In this document: in pieces, positions 1-6,012 of the stretch | Layout of the letters: every line of letters starts with the position of its first letter | Numbering within the stretch: the stretch's first letter is position 1 | Assembly (NCBI GenBank): GCA_963658405.1 | Contig: CAVKQI010000020.1 | Coordinates: forward strand, 1-26,190 | Direction: 5' to 3' | DNA: 26,190 bases | Source of the DNA: CAG-791 sp963658405 | GTDB taxonomy: Bacteria; Bacillota; Clostridia; Lachnospirales; Lachnospiraceae | The notes under the pieces: generated by a model | The model's input: only the letters and a program-made list of their open reading frames with translations | Database searches by the model: none | What the model was told of the DNA's origin: nothing | Made by a program: the position numbers and the translations under genes

Positions 1-298
1 CGCCTCTTGCCTGCGGATGGCCGGCCCTTAACTCGCATCCCCGCCTGATGCGGGGATGCTCAGATAGGCGGGCCTATCTGCCGCGCTCTGAAAGCGCGTC
101 AGATACCATCCGTAGTCTGCGATGCGGACCTAAGCAAAACTGGCACTCGTTGCAAAGGATGCGAGCCATTCTGCGCCGGTCCGGGGCATTGCGCTTTGCG
201 CTCGCCCCTATGCCGCAGCCACTTGCTTTAAAAAAGTACCATCAGTTATTTCTTTTAAAGGCTACTTCCTACAACTTTCTGTTCCAGTTGCTACGCAC
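1..298. repeat. Gene-free cluster of hairpins
   Basis: I see no convincing gene in this stretch. It holds consecutive inverted repeats: GCATCCCC/GGGGATGC (about 35-59) around a GCCTGATGC loop, CAGATAGGC/GCCTATCTG (61-80), CGCGCT/AGCGCG (82-98), and GGGGC/GCCCC near 193-218 with GCGC/GCGC nested inside. The chain-of-hairpins layout and the GCCTGATG loop resemble repeat family B read in the plus direction, but the linkers do not match, so the relationship is only suggested. The left part could also be the tail of a transcription unit outside the window. Confidence 0.5.
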
Positions 299-328
299 TA
301 TACAGCAGGTGCCTTGCTATACTATAAT
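299..328 (+). promoter_or_regulatory. Possible promoter of tadA
   Basis: A TATAAT -10 box (323-328) lies 18 bases after TATACA (4/6 match to the -35 consensus). It would give a leader of about 140 bases before tadA. That leader contains short repeats such as GCAGT/ACTGC near 360-380. The -10 is perfect and the -35 is weak. Confidence 0.45.
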
Positions 329-477
329 ACGTACTGCGCCTGCAGGCTTTGCAGAAAACCGCAGTTCATACTGCGCATCTTGCTCCCGCAGGCTTACTAT
401 ATACCCCAAATCCTATCAGAACAGTCTGTTTTGGTCAAGTTGCTCCGCTAAAGTTTAATGAAATGAGGATTATGCAA

Positions 478-1149
478 ATGGACAAATCGCTCGCAATTGA
501 CTCCCCCGCGGAAGATAATCTCCCTTCCCCGGAGGATCTTACTTTTATGAAGGCTGCCCTTGGGCAGGCGAAAAAGGCGCTGGCGCTGGGGGAGGTGCCC
601 ATCGGCTGTGTCATTGTATATGAGGGCCGGATCATCGCCAGAGGTTACAATCGCCGCAATACAGACAAGTGTACGCTCTCCCACGCGGAGATCACGGCCA
701 TTCGCCGTGCTTCCAAGGTAATGGGAGACTGGCGTCTGGAGGGGTGTACGCTTTATGTCACTTTGGAGCCCTGCCAGATGTGTGCCGGTGCCATCGTGCA
801 GGCCCGCATGGACCGGGTGGTGGTGGGCGCGCCCAGTCCCAAGTCCGGCTGCGGCGGCACGCTGCTCAATATTCTGCAGAATCCGGCTTTTAATCATCAG
901 GTAGTCCTTACCGACAGGGTACTGCAGCCTGCGTGCACACAGATCCTGCAGCAGTTTTTCCGGGAACTGCGTCAGCGCAATAAGGAAGAAAAAAGAAAAA
1001 GGCGGGAGCTGCATATGCTTCCGGAGACTTCTTCCCCGGAAGCATTTTCCCTGAAAACTTCTTCCGCGGAAAATTCTTTCACGGATAATTTTTCCACGGA
1101 AAAAATTTCTGTTTTTACTGACGACGACAATGCATCCGTCCCCCGATAG
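478..1149 (+). CDS. tadA: tRNA-specific adenosine deaminase TadA
   Basis: Converts adenosine-34 to inosine in the anticodon wobble position of tRNA-Arg(ACG) in the cytoplasm. The deaminase signature is visible: a zinc-binding HAE motif (SHAEITAI) followed by PCxxC (EPCQMCAGA), with the usual substrate-loop region after it. The reading frame is open far upstream, but GAGG at 465-468 sits 9 bases before the ATG at 478, so MDKSLAID is the likely start. An ATG at 472 is possible but too close to the Shine-Dalgarno. The protein is 223 aa. A typical TadA is about 150-170 aa, so about 50 residues at the C terminus are extra: a basic KRKRRE patch, then a Ser/Thr/Glu-rich, probably disordered tail. 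A strong terminator follows directly, so the gene is probably transcribed alone. Confidence 0.93.
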   Translation: MDKSLAIDSPAEDNLPSPEDLTFMKAALGQAKKALALGEVPIGCVIVYEGRIIARGYNRRNTDKCTLSHAEITAIRRASKVMGDWRLEGCTLYVTLEPCQMCAGAIVQARMDRVVVGAPSPKSGCGGTLLNILQNPAFNHQVVLTDRVLQPACTQILQQFFRELRQRNKEEKRKRRELHMLPETSSPEAFSLKTSSAENSFTDNFSTEKISVFTDDDNASVPR

Positions 1150-1174
1150 TTCCGATCATTTCGAGTGCAGGCAG

Positions 1175-1217
1175 CCCTCGCAGAGCCGGTATTATGCCGG
1201 TCTGCGAGGGTTTTATT
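1175..1217 (+). terminator. Intrinsic terminator of tadA
   Basis: Perfect stem CCCTCGCAGA/TCTGCGAGGG, extended inward by GCCGG/GCCGG-type pairing around a TATTAT loop, followed by TTTTATTAT. It lies 25 bases after the tadA stop codon. Confidence 0.9.
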
Positions 1218-1234
1218 ATGCCTGTGACGGGCTG

Positions 1235-1263
1235 TTACGGTTCTCATACTCCCGCTGTATTAA
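1235..1263 (+). promoter_or_regulatory. Weak candidate promoter of the small-peptide operon
   Basis: TATTAA (1258-1263, 4/6 to the -10 consensus) is placed 17 bases after TTACGG, a poor -35. A promoter is needed here because the tadA terminator ends at 1217 and the next gene starts at 1354. The exact boxes are uncertain. Confidence 0.3.
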
Positions 1264-1271
1264 GATAAGCT

Positions 1272-1353
1272 CAACAAAGAACAACAGAAACAAAAACAAA
1301 AGAAAAAATAAACCAAAACACAATACAATCGCAAATACGAAAGGAGAAACACT
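1272..1353 (+). promoter_or_regulatory. A-rich, T-poor translational leader
   Basis: These 82 bases before the first peptide gene contain only five T and are dominated by A with scattered C and G. They end in AAAGGAGAAACACT before the ATG. Such leaders are expected to be unstructured and to load ribosomes well. This is unlike the hairpin-rich leaders elsewhere in the window and suggests high expression of the two small peptides. Confidence 0.6.
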
Positions 1354-1482
1354 ATGTACGGACCTGATTTTAACAACACCCTCGAGAACGAAAGACCTAC
1401 CGGTCTGATCATCACACCTGCATTACCGAATCCTCATGATAATTCCGTGATCAGATGGTTACGCAAGATCTTCAAATTCTAA
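1354..1482 (+). CDS. Small peptide 1 (42 aa), amphipathic C terminus
   Basis: A 42-aa reading frame starts at an ATG with a strong AAAGGAG Shine-Dalgarno 8 bases upstream and ends in TAA. I do not recognise the family. There is no N-terminal signal peptide. The N-terminal half is polar and the middle is Pro-rich (TPALPNP). The last 13 residues, NSVIRWLRKIFKF, form a cationic amphipathic helix if helical. The second gene, 41 bases downstream, ends in NSVLDWIIGLFR, so the two C termini match at N-S-V-aliphatic-x-W with F plus a basic residue near the end. Both genes sit between a terminator (1217) and another terminator (1640), so they form a self-contained operon. The shared motif, strong ribosome binding sites and isolated operon argue for real genes. 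Function is unknown; a membrane-associating, signalling or antimicrobial peptide are all possible. Confidence 0.72.
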   Translation: MYGPDFNNTLENERPTGLIITPALPNPHDNSVIRWLRKIFKF

Positions 1483-1523
1483 GAGATAAAACAACTAAGC
1501 GAACTCAGAAAGGAGAAAATAAG

Positions 1524-1613
1524 ATGGAAATTCATGGAATGGTCTATAAGCCTTATACTTTTCCCAAGCCGAAAAATTCCGTACTTGACTGGATCATCGG
1601 CCTCTTCAGATAA
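1524..1613 (+). CDS. Small peptide 2 (29 aa), paralogue-like C terminus
   Basis: A 29-aa frame with a strong AAAGGAG Shine-Dalgarno (1509-1515) and ATG at 1524. It begins MEIHGMVYKPYTFPKPK and ends NSVLDWIIGLFR. Like peptide 1 it has a Pro-rich centre followed by an NSV-aliphatic-x-W amphipathic segment, which here is mostly hydrophobic rather than cationic. A terminator follows 27 bases later. The pairing of one cationic and one more hydrophobic peptide recalls two-component small-peptide systems, but this is inference. The length is close to SpoVM-type membrane-curvature peptides, with no clear sequence match. It is too short for ordinary gene finders and would usually be missed. Confidence 0.7.
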   Translation: MEIHGMVYKPYTFPKPKNSVLDWIIGLFR

Positions 1614-1639
1614 TATATGTCTATGACAAAAAAAGCATG

Positions 1640-1677
1640 CAGCAGTCCGATAAAGTATCATCGGGCTGCTGTTTTTT
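1640..1677 (+). terminator. Intrinsic terminator of the small-peptide operon
   Basis: CAGCAG-T-CCGAT pairs with ATCGG-G-CTGCTG around a short AT-rich loop and is followed by six T. An A-run precedes the stem, so it could work in both directions. Confidence 0.9.
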
Positions 1678-1778
1678 CGCGGAAGCGGTATGTGCCGGAA
1701 AACGTTCCGGCGCAAAGGGGTGCTTCCGATTCCAAAGCGAAAAGATACAGAAGATACTTCCGTCCCCAGGGCGAGAAG

Positions 1779-1807
1779 TTGACAACCCCTTCGTATTTCG
1801 CTATAGT
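1779..1807 (+). promoter_or_regulatory. Strong sigma-A promoter of the SRP RNA
   Basis: A perfect TTGACA -35 (1779-1784), a 17-base spacer and TATAGT as the -10 (1802-1807, 5/6). The start of transcription should fall near 1814, just before the paired end of the SRP RNA. Confidence 0.9.
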
Positions 1808-1813
1808 AAATAA

Positions 1814-2022
1814 AGTCTCGTCTGCTGTGCATGGCGGGGTCTTGACAGCTGCCTGTGGGCGGTGGTGTTGAAGTTTGGGTCTTACGCAATGAGCCTCTGC
1901 GAACCGTGTCAGATTGGGAACAAAGCAGCACTAAGCAGAATCGTTCATGTGCCGTGAGGGTGCCTGGCGGAGCCATCGCCGCAGTACCGTGTCAGGATCC
2001 TGCCATGCACAGCAGTTTTTTT
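1814..2022 (+). ncRNA. ffs: Signal recognition particle RNA
   Basis: RNA scaffold of the signal recognition particle; it binds Ffh and targets membrane proteins. The ends pair: CTGCTGTGCATGGC (from 1822) with GCCATGCACAGCAG (to 2015), followed by seven T as terminator. The apical Ffh-binding domain is plain: GTCAG (1908-1912), a GGAA tetraloop (1917-1920) closed by TTG/CAA, then AGCAGC (1924-1929) and ACTAAG. At about 200 nt it is longer than the ~110-nt small form and shorter than the Bacillus form, so it probably keeps part of an Alu-like domain (about 1835-1900). Exact 5' end is inferred from the promoter. Open reading frames crossing it are spurious. Confidence 0.9.
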
Positions 2023-2055
2023 GTGTACAATTCAGACAGACAGGAAATAAGCAGC

Positions 2056-3063
2056 ATGAAAGACAGCACAGACAGCAGAAAAGAAAACACTTCTGAAAAA
2101 AATCGTTCTTTATTCAGCAATGCATTCACCCGCGAATCTCTTGCGGCCTGCCGTCTCTGTCCCAGAAACTGCGGTGTCAACCGGCTGGCCGGGGAACTTG
2201 GCTACTGCCGGGAGCCTGCAGCGCTTTATGCCGGCAGAGCGGCGCTGCTGCAATGGGAGGAGCCTGTCATCTCCGGCTCCCGGGGTTCCGGGGCTGTCTT
2301 TTTCGCCGGCTGCAATATGGGATGCGTATTCTGTCAGAATCACGATATCGCCAGAGGGCGAGCCGGGCAGAAAATCACACCGGCGCGCCTGACAGAGATC
2401 TTTTTCTCTCTTCAGGAGCAGGGCGCCCACAATATCAATCTGGTCACCCCTTCCCATTATCTGCCGCTCCTTCTCCCTGCTCTCCGGGAGGCAAAGGACC
2501 AGGGGCTTTCCATACCCATCGTCTATAACACCGCCGCCTATGAGCGGGTGGAGGCCATTCAGGCTCTGGAGGGGCTGGTGGATATCTATCTGCCTGACCT
2601 TAAGTACATTTCTTCTGAGCTGTCTTTACGCTATTCAAAGGCAGCCGACTATTTTTCCTATGCCAGTGCTGCTATTGCCGAGATGGTGCGGCAGACGGGC
2701 GCGCCGCTCTTCTCTGACGGCAGCAGTTCTCTGGATTATGAGGATGATGCCGAGGATCCCCTGATGGTTCGGGGCGTGATCGTCCGGCATCTGGCACTCC
2801 CCGGCTGTGCCGAGGACAGCAAGGCAGTCCTTCGCTATCTCCATGAGACCTACGGCAATCAGATCTTTATCAGTCTCATGAGTCAGTATACGCCCATGCC
2901 CCAGACAGCCCAGGATCCTCTTCTCTCCCGGCCCCTCACCGCACAGGAGTACGAAGATCTGGTAGACTATGCCGTGGAGATCGGCATAGAAAACGGTTTT
3001 ATCCAGGGAGGCGAGACCGCCTCCGAGAGCTTCATCCCCGCCTTTGACGGTACCGGGTTATAA
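2056..3063 (+). CDS. pflX: PflX-like radical SAM protein (COG1313)
   Basis: A radical S-adenosylmethionine enzyme related to pyruvate formate-lyase activating enzymes. The substrate of this branch is not established. The protein is 335 aa when started at ATG 2056. The open frame extends upstream through the SRP RNA, which cannot be coding, and AGGA at 2042-2045 fits this start. A Cys-rich N-terminal segment (CRLCPRNCGVNR, then GYC) precedes the radical SAM motif CxxxCxxC in CNMGCVFCQNHD. A TIM-barrel-like region follows, with NLVTPSHYLP and DIYLPDLKY typical of this family. The gene lies 33 bases after the SRP RNA terminator with no clear promoter of its own, so it may depend on read-through. 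It has its own terminator. Confidence 0.87.
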   Translation: MKDSTDSRKENTSEKNRSLFSNAFTRESLAACRLCPRNCGVNRLAGELGYCREPAALYAGRAALLQWEEPVISGSRGSGAVFFAGCNMGCVFCQNHDIARGRAGQKITPARLTEIFFSLQEQGAHNINLVTPSHYLPLLLPALREAKDQGLSIPIVYNTAAYERVEAIQALEGLVDIYLPDLKYISSELSLRYSKAADYFSYASAAIAEMVRQTGAPLFSDGSSSLDYEDDAEDPLMVRGVIVRHLALPGCAEDSKAVLRYLHETYGNQIFISLMSQYTPMPQTAQDPLLSRPLTAQEYEDLVDYAVEIGIENGFIQGGETASESFIPAFDGTGL

Positions 3064-3104
3064 AAAGCACCAAATGCATCGAAAGATATTTTTTTCGGAA
3101 CACC

Positions 3105-3142
3105 AAAAGAGGACCGGCGCTTCCCGCGTCTGTCCTCTTTTT
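3105..3142 (+). terminator. Terminator of the radical SAM gene, probably bidirectional
   Basis: AAAAGAGGAC pairs with GTCCTCTTTT, followed by more T and preceded by A. On the minus strand it also ends in TTTT, so it can serve the regulator gene at 3304-4398, which has no other terminator before it. Confidence 0.85.
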
Positions 3143-3162
3143 ATAAATTTCATATCTATTCA

Positions 3163-3291
3163 GCCCGCATCTCGAATTTACTCCGCCAAACTTCGATGCA
3201 TCTGGCCGGAGGCGCTTTGTACCTTACCCGCCCGCCAGTTTCAATCGTGAATATGCCTGCAGGCGTTCTTTTCACATTGAAATACGGCAAG
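3163..3291 (-). repeat. Repeat family A, copy 1
   Basis: Read on the minus strand this shares words in the same order with the copies at 6013 and 23660: TATTTCAATGTGAA, then CTGCAGGCATATTCACGATTGAAA, a GC-rich stretch, then CATCGA...AATTCGAGATG. The arms form a long first stem and a distal helix in which GA faces GA between CATC and GATG. This copy lies between the stop of the CdaR-like gene and the terminator at 3105-3142, so it would be in that gene's 3' untranslated region. A 14-base inverted repeat (3070-3083 and 3192-3205, 13/14) connects its distal arm to the terminator's other side. Confidence 0.8.
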
Positions 3292-3303
3292 TAAAAAAAT
3301 CTG

Positions 3304-4398
3304 TTAGAAATTCTGCTCGTCCAGATATTTCATATAGCTGACGACCATCAGTGCGATCTTGAAGGTCAGAGCATCCTCGAAGGTGCGGATATCCAGTCCC
3401 GTGCTCTTCTGGAGCTTTTCAATGCGGTATACCAGCGTATTTCTGTGCACAAAGAGCTGTCTGGATGTCTCCGAAACGTTCAGGTTATTCTCAAAGAATG
3501 TGTTGATGGTGGTCAATGTCTCCTGATCCAGGTTGGAGAGCACGTCATCTCCAAAGATCTCATTGATGAAAATATGGCACAGGTTCACCGGCAGCTGATA
3601 GATCAGGCGGCCGATTCCCAGTGCATTGTAGGAGATCACTCTCTTTTCTGCATAGAAGATCTTGCCCACGTCCATGGCCATCTTGGCTTCCTTGTAGGAT
3701 TTCGACAGATCCTTTAACTCGGAGACGATGGTACCGTAGGACGCTCTTACTTTCAGCATAGCCTCTGTATTAAGCATATCCACGGCTACTGTAGCCGCTT
3801 CCTCCACCTTTTCGTAGGCCGTATCCGATTCCAGTGATTTGATGATGATCACACTGCTCTCATCCACCGCCGTGAGGTAATCCCCGTTCTGCACGGTATA
3901 CAGACTGGAAAGCATCTCGGAGGCCGTATTGTCCCCTTCCTTCTCGTCCTCTACTTCGATCATGATGATGGCTCTGGGACCGTTGTTTTCGATATGAAGC
4001 TTCTTGGCCCGGTTGTAGATATCCACCAGCAGCAGATTATCTAACAGCAGGTTCTGGAAGAAGTTGTTTCTGTCGTACTTTTCCTTATACGCGCCCATGA
4101 GATTGCGCAGCTCGCTGACCGCGATCTTGCTGACCATAAAGGTATGCTCACTCTCGCCGGTAGCGGCCAGGATATAGGCCGGCTCTCCGTCTTCCTCTAC
4201 TTTCAGCAGATAGCAATTGCCGATAATCTGTGAATCCACAGGTGTTCTGGCAAATCCGGCGATCAGCTGCTGATCCGGCTCCGGCGCGCCCTCTGTCATC
4301 GCTACCGCAATGCCGTTTAAGTCCATCACGCAGAATTCCACTTTAGTAATATTGCGCAGTTCTTCCAGACAGTTCTTAATAACCTGCGAAGAGATCAT
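3304..4398 (-). CDS. CdaR/PucR-type transcriptional regulator
   Basis: A 364-aa regulator of the carbohydrate-diacid regulator / PucR kind. The N-terminal 100 residues look like a small-ligand sensing domain (KVEFCVMDLNGIAVAM). The middle (about 130-260) resembles the degenerate GGDEF-like domain of this group (ASYGTIVSELKDLSKSYKEA). The C terminus carries the PucR helix-turn-helix: NVSETSRQLFVHRNTLVYRIEKL and then DIRTFEDALTFKIAL. Start is ATG 4398 behind AAGGAGG (4404-4410). It lies downstream of the MsmX-type ATPase on the same strand but is separated from it by a terminator and a repeat B leader, so it is probably transcribed alone. Sugar metabolism control is plausible from context; the ligand is unknown. 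Confidence 0.82.
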   Translation of the reverse strand: MISSQVIKNCLEELRNITKVEFCVMDLNGIAVAMTEGAPEPDQQLIAGFARTPVDSQIIGNCYLLKVEEDGEPAYILAATGESEHTFMVSKIAVSELRNLMGAYKEKYDRNNFFQNLLLDNLLLVDIYNRAKKLHIENNGPRAIIMIEVEDEKEGDNTASEMLSSLYTVQNGDYLTAVDESSVIIIKSLESDTAYEKVEEAATVAVDMLNTEAMLKVRASYGTIVSELKDLSKSYKEAKMAMDVGKIFYAEKRVISYNALGIGRLIYQLPVNLCHIFINEIFGDDVLSNLDQETLTTINTFFENNLNVSETSRQLFVHRNTLVYRIEKLQKSTGLDIRTFEDALTFKIALMVVSYMKYLDEQNF

Positions 4399-4410
4399 AT
4401 ATTCCTCCTT

Positions 4411-4555
4411 GCGCTGCAGCTTGCCTGCAGTGCCACGAGGAGAATTTCGCGTAGGCGAATTCTCCGATGTGATTACGAATCGATGACGTTTACGTCATCA
4501 ATTCGAGTTTTCAAGGAATGCCATCAGGCATTTCTTGAAAACTTTTTACCTCCTT
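4411..4555 (-). repeat. Repeat family B, copy 1, in the 5' leader of the regulator gene
   Basis: Read toward the gene it has an AAGGAGGT word (4548-4555), then hairpin 1 (4507-4542, long TTTTCAAG/CTTGAAAA stem, loop GCCTGATGGC). Hairpin 2 (4476-4505) has outer CGAAT/ATTCG and inner GATGACGT/ACGTCATC. Hairpin 3 (4439-4465) has GGAGAATT/AATTCTCC around CGC-CTAC-GCG. Hairpin 4 (4411-4433) is CTGCAG-based and touches the Shine-Dalgarno at 4404-4410. The linker between hairpins 2 and 3 is GATTCGTAATCACATC. The same order recurs at 18488 and 26114. The predicted promoter at 4588-4616 would put all of it in the mRNA leader. Confidence 0.85.
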
Positions 4556-4587
4556 GTCTGCGGCACCACATAAATCAACTTGTAATA

Positions 4588-4616
4588 AGTTTACACGCTG
4601 ACACTTTTTTGCGCAA
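4588..4616 (-). promoter_or_regulatory. Possible promoter of the CdaR-like gene
   Basis: On the minus strand TTGCGC, a 17-base spacer and TAAACT (4/6 -10). It lies immediately after the msmX terminator and would start transcription near 4581, just upstream of repeat B copy 1. The -35 matches only 3/6. Confidence 0.4.
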
Positions 4617-4619
4617 GGT

Positions 4620-4654
4620 GCAAAAAAAAGAGGAGACGAAACGTCTCCCCTTTT
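4620..4654 (-). terminator. Terminator of the MsmX-type ATPase gene
   Basis: Stem GGGGAGACG/CGTCTCCTC with a small TTT loop, followed on the minus strand by eight T. It starts 28 bases after the stop codon. Confidence 0.9.
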
Positions 4655-4681
4655 GGTACTTTTTCAGTTGACGGACAGGTC

Positions 4682-5791
4682 CTAGTTGGTGATGATCTGC
4701 TCGGTCTCTTTGTCGAATACGTGGATCTTCTCGGTATCGAAGCCAAACTTAACGGTATCGCCGGGTCTAGCAGTGGTACGAGGATCTACTCTTGCGGTCA
4801 GAGGTGTGTCTGCCAGATCGAAGTACAGGAATACTTCTGCGCCAAGCAGCTCGTAAACCTTGATCTTGGACTCGAATACGCACTTGGAGGTTGCTACGAA
4901 CATCTCGGAATCGTCAACGTTCTCAGGACGGATACCCATAACAACGGTCTTTCCGTCATAGCCGCCCTCGATAACCTTCTTAGCCTTTGCAGGCGGAAGC
5001 GGGATATCCTGACCAGCAACGGTAAGGAATGCTTCCTGACCGGATACCTTTACTACAGCATCCAGGAAGTTCATCTGCGGGGATCCCATGAATCCTGCAA
5101 CGAACAGGTTCTGCGGCTTGTCATACAGATTCTGAGGAGTATCTACCTGCTGGATAACGCCGTCCTTCATAACGACGATTCTGGTACCCAGTGTCATAGC
5201 CTCGGTCTGGTCATGTGTAACGTAGATGATGGTGGTGCCCAGTCTCTGGTGCAGCTTTGCGATCTCGATACGCATCTGTACACGAAGCTTTGCATCCAGG
5301 TTTGACAGAGGCTCGTCCATCAGGAATACCTTAGGATTACGAACGATTGCACGGCCCATGGCAACACGCTGTCTCTGACCACCGGACAGAGCCTTCGGCT
5401 TACGATCAAGGAGAGGAGTCAGATCCAGGATCTTTGCTGCTTCCTTAACCATCTTGTCGATCTCATCCTTCGGAACCTTTCTCAGCTTCAGGCCGAATGC
5501 CATGTTGTCGTAAACGGACATATGAGGATACAGAGCGTAGTTCTGGAATACCATTGCGATATCTCTGTCCTTAGGCTCTACATCGTTAACAACCTTGTCA
5601 TCGATCTTCAGAGTACCGGAAGAAATATCCTCCAGACCTGCGATCATACGAAGAGTAGTAGACTTACCACATCCGGAAGGTCCTACGAAAATGATGAATT
5701 CCTTATCTGCGATCTCAAGGTTGAAATTCTTAACTGCCTCAAAACCATTGGGATACTTCTTGCAGATATTCTGTAATGATAAACTTGCCAT
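4682..5791 (-). CDS. msmX: Sugar ABC transporter ATPase, MsmX/UgpC type
   Basis: A 369-aa ATP-hydrolysing subunit that powers family CUT1 sugar importers from the cytoplasmic face of the membrane. Walker A GPSGCGKST is at about 37-45. The Q-loop, the signature LSGGQRQR (about 135), Walker B VFLMDEP with the D-loop SNLDAKLR, and the switch histidine in VTHDQTEAMT are all intact. The C-terminal 130 residues form the MOP/TOBE regulatory region. ATG 5791 is preceded by GGAGG at 9 bases. The gene stands alone with its own promoter and terminator and has no permeases next to it. In Firmicutes such orphan ATPases serve several importers, so the ATPase-less importer at 20172-23443 is a natural client (inference). 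UgpC, MalK and MsmK are equally valid family names. Confidence 0.92.
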   Translation of the reverse strand: MASLSLQNICKKYPNGFEAVKNFNLEIADKEFIIFVGPSGCGKSTTLRMIAGLEDISSGTLKIDDKVVNDVEPKDRDIAMVFQNYALYPHMSVYDNMAFGLKLRKVPKDEIDKMVKEAAKILDLTPLLDRKPKALSGGQRQRVAMGRAIVRNPKVFLMDEPLSNLDAKLRVQMRIEIAKLHQRLGTTIIYVTHDQTEAMTLGTRIVVMKDGVIQQVDTPQNLYDKPQNLFVAGFMGSPQMNFLDAVVKVSGQEAFLTVAGQDIPLPPAKAKKVIEGGYDGKTVVMGIRPENVDDSEMFVATSKCVFESKIKVYELLGAEVFLYFDLADTPLTARVDPRTTARPGDTVKFGFDTEKIHVFDKETEQIITN

Positions 5792-5853
5792 TTGGTTCTG
5801 CCTCCGTTCTTAATTCCTGTAATAGAAAAGTTCTATCGAAATCTGTTGTACTC

Positions 5854-5882
5854 AGTATACCCAACTATCCTTTGAATGAACA
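5854..5882 (-). promoter_or_regulatory. Candidate promoter of the MsmX-type ATPase gene
   Basis: On the minus strand TATACT (5/6 -10, 5854-5859) lies 17 bases after TGTTCA (3/6 -35). It gives a leader of about 55 bases. The -10 is good and the -35 is weak, so an activator may be involved. Confidence 0.45.
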
Positions 5883-5930
5883 TGCCTGTTTTCTACAAAG
5901 TTTTTCCCCAGTATTGTAACAATTGCTCAC

Positions 5931-5986
5931 AAAAAATGTGGATTCCCCTGTATTTGGAAATAGTGCCCAAGGGAATCCACATTTTC
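5931..5986 (-). terminator. Terminator hairpin of the YesL-like gene
   Basis: ATGTGGATTCCC and GGGAATCCACAT form a perfect 12-bp stem, extended by A/T pairs, with a ~23-base loop. On the minus strand six T follow. It lies about 240 bases after the YesL stop codon, with repeat A copy 2 in between. It also has T on the plus side. Confidence 0.8.
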
Positions 5987-6012
5987 TATACATCTTGACG
6001 AACATGATACCT

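Noticed and set aside
48..458. 136-aa plus-strand open frame before tadA
   Set aside because: It lacks a Shine-Dalgarno, runs through inverted repeats and the probable tadA promoter, and its translation has no protein-like pattern.
1855..2055. N-terminal extension of the radical SAM protein
   Set aside because: The extension covers the SRP RNA, whose ends pair and whose apical domain is conserved, so the real start is at 2056.
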